Assembly (NCBI GenBank): GCA_965249205.1
Contig: CBDFLL010000006.1
Location: 62,001 to 126,000 of the forward strand
Origin: JAQBVV01 sp965249205
GTDB lineage: Bacteria; Acidobacteriota; Vicinamibacteria; Vicinamibacterales; UBA2999
Reading direction: 5' to 3'
DNA: 64,000 nt
The position numbers were made by a program, and so were the translations under genes. Shown in pieces: positions 62,536 through 64,000 of this stretch (position 1 is the stretch's first letter; the number at the start of each line of letters is the position of its first letter). The notes beneath the pieces are model-generated. The model did not search any database. It was not told the DNA's origin and saw only the letters and a list, made by a program, of their open reading frames with translations.

Positions 62536-64000
62536 TCAGTTGTAGTACTTTTTCTTCCCCTCTCCGGCGGGCATCGTCATCTCGTCCGGAAACGCCGCCT
62601 CCCGCGTGGGACGCCGGAGGGGCGTCTCAGTCGCCTGATAGCCGCCCTCGTCGTTGCGGCCGATTTTCTTCAGCGCACAGAGTCCTTCGAGCGCAAAGTC
62701 GATCCCCGACGCCAGGAGTGGGGCTGACGCGTTTGCAGGGACGCCGGCAGCCTGCGCCAGCTCAGCCAGCCCTTGCACCTGGCTCGTGCTCTTCAGCAGG
62801 TCCTCGGCGCTGGTCGAGTCCGCCAGCTGTAGGCTTCCGCCGAGCTCGAACCACTCGACCACCTGCCGGGTTTCGAGGTGCCCGAGATACCCATCGGCGA
62901 CACTGGCGACCGCCGCTCGTATCAACTCCCGGGCGATCGCCTCGGCACCCTTCATCTCGCCCTCGTATTCCATCTCGAACTTACCGGTAATGGAGGGAAG
63001 CGCGGCATAGATGTCGGTCACGCGTGGGATCGCCACTGGTTCGCCGGTCGCCAGGGCGCGCCGCTCGGCGTTGGACAGCACGTTTTCGATGGCCGAGATG
63101 GGCAGCCGCTGACTCACACCAGAGCGCTTGTCGATGCGGCGATCCTGCCTGGCCTGAAACGCCACCTCTTCGACAATCTCTGCGACGAAGGTCGGGACCT
63201 CGGCCTGGAGCGTGGACTCCCGGCGGGAAAGCCACGCCTCCTGCGCCGTGATCGTCATGCCTTCTGCGCGGCCCGCGGGATAGTGGGTCCTGATTTCCGA
63301 CCCGATGCGGTCCTTGAGGGGCGTGATGATCTTGCCGCGCGCGGTGTAGTCCTCTGGATTGGCCGTGAAGGCCATCAGCACGTCCAGCGGGAGCCGAACC
63401 GGATAGCCCTTAATCTGCACGTCGCCTTCCTGCAGAATGTTGAAGAGTCCCACCTGAATCTTGCTGGCGAGGTCAGGAAGCTCGTTGACGGCGAAGATAC
63501 ACCGGTTAGCCCGTGGCAATAGGCCGTAGTGCATCGTCAGTTCGCTGGACAGCTGCAGAGCAGACCTGGCCGCCTTGATCGGATCGATGTCGCCGACCAT
63601 GTCGGCAATCGTCACATCCGGTGTGGCGAGTTTTTCGACGTAGCGGGCGTCACGCGGCAGCCACGCGATCGACGTCTGGTCTCCCTCGGCGGCGACTCGT
63701 GCGCGGCACGATCCACAAATCGGCGCGAGTGGATCGTCGTTGATCTCACATCCCGCCATCACGGGGATGTTGTCGTCGAGAAGCGTGACGAGTGCGCGCA
63801 GCAGCCGCGTTTTGGCCTGGCCTCGTAAACCCAGCAAGATGAAGTTGTGCCTCGAGAGGAGGGCATTGACGAGCTGCGGAACCACGGTCTCGTCGTAGCC
63901 GACGATACCGGGAAAGAGCGGTTCGTTGGCGCGCAGCTTCCCGATGAGGTTCTGGCGGACCTCCTCATGAACGCTGCGACGCAACACATCACCATGCTCA
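62536..64000 (-). CDS. MoxR-type AAA+ ATPase, N-terminus beyond the window
   Basis: At least 483 residues; the frame stays open to base 64000, and homologues have about 15-25 residues more, so the start lies outside. Walker A GLRGQAKTRLL, the Walker B-type strand CIFAVNELPDL, and sensor residues in VLMAFTANPEDYTARGKI are visible. A zinc-like CEINDDPLAPICGSC segment follows the first strand. Likely to remodel proteins together with the VWA partner encoded next to it. Confidence 0.9.
   Translation of the reverse strand, partial: EHGDVLRRSVHEEVRQNLIGKLRANEPLFPGIVGYDETVVPQLVNALLSRHNFILLGLRGQAKTRLLRALVTLLDDNIPVMAGCEINDDPLAPICGSCRARVAAEGDQTSIAWLPRDARYVEKLATPDVTIADMVGDIDPIKAARSALQLSSELTMHYGLLPRANRCIFAVNELPDLASKIQVGLFNILQEGDVQIKGYPVRLPLDVLMAFTANPEDYTARGKIITPLKDRIGSEIRTHYPAGRAEGMTITAQEAWLSRRESTLQAEVPTFVAEIVEEVAFQARQDRRIDKRSGVSQRLPISAIENVLSNAERRALATGEPVAIPRVTDIYAALPSITGKFEMEYEGEMKGAEAIARELIRAAVASVADGYLGHLETRQVVEWFELGGSLQLADSTSAEDLLKSTSQVQGLAELAQAAGVPANASAPLLASGIDFALEGLCALKKIGRNDEGGYQATETPLRRPTREAAFPDEMTMPAGEGKKKYYN

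Noticed and set aside
1..64000. CRISPR array, prophage or integrated plasmid
   Set aside because: No regularly spaced direct repeats, cas, phage structural, integrase or replication genes are seen; the tRNA has no attachment-site duplication.

Overview
The window is high-G+C bacterial chromosome. It most resembles an Acidobacteriota genome of the Vicinamibacteria type. That is an inference from gene families: Ser/Thr kinases opening LTPGTRxGxYE and fused to TolB-like propellers, secreted propeller and lectin proteins, and a YpdA-type thiol disulfide reductase. No rRNA is present. The single tRNA is tRNA-Pro(TGG).

Bases 1-30,000 are mostly ordinary chromosome. They hold an OmpA-like envelope pair (the left gene is cut by the window edge), a lipoprotein, a truncated metalloprotease run into a propeller/lectin gene, and an ABC-F ATPase. 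A compact four-gene module follows: circularly permuted ATP-grasp, alpha-E protein, Anbu-type proteasome homologue and transglutaminase. After the tRNA come outer-membrane barrel genes, a frameshifted M4 peptidase, a pseudokinase, DUF169 and FAH-family genes, a frameshifted folE, a NicO-type transporter, a large radical SAM gene, gltB-gltD and ypdA.

Bases 30,000-59,000 are a mobile-element-rich accessory zone. It carries three near-identical IS5-type copies, two IS481 copies, two IS1595 copies, one IS3 element and two IS110-type elements. Four families of small palindromic or MITE-like repeats occur in the window. Between the elements lie a few intact genes (one Ser/Thr kinase, an ABC exporter, a Sel1-repeat protein, an SLC13 permease, a secreted acidobacterial-type protein). 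Many others are broken: kinase heads and tails, two alcohol dehydrogenase fragments, an amidohydrolase with a nonsense codon, a CPBP protease split by IS481, and an AT-rich cysteine-rich gene split by IS5. The right edge returns to a membrane-anchored kinase (frameshifted) and a MoxR/VWA pair, with the MoxR gene running off the window.

Two themes join the parts. Several unrelated elements insert at CTAG, and three of these insertions sit exactly on a TAG stop codon, leaving the host gene readable. Several kinase loci share a promoter layout with a -10 hexamer 7-9 nt before an ATG or TTG start and no Shine-Dalgarno, which suggests leaderless transcripts. Several frameshifts lie at or beside homopolymers, so some broken genes may be assembly errors rather than true pseudogenes.
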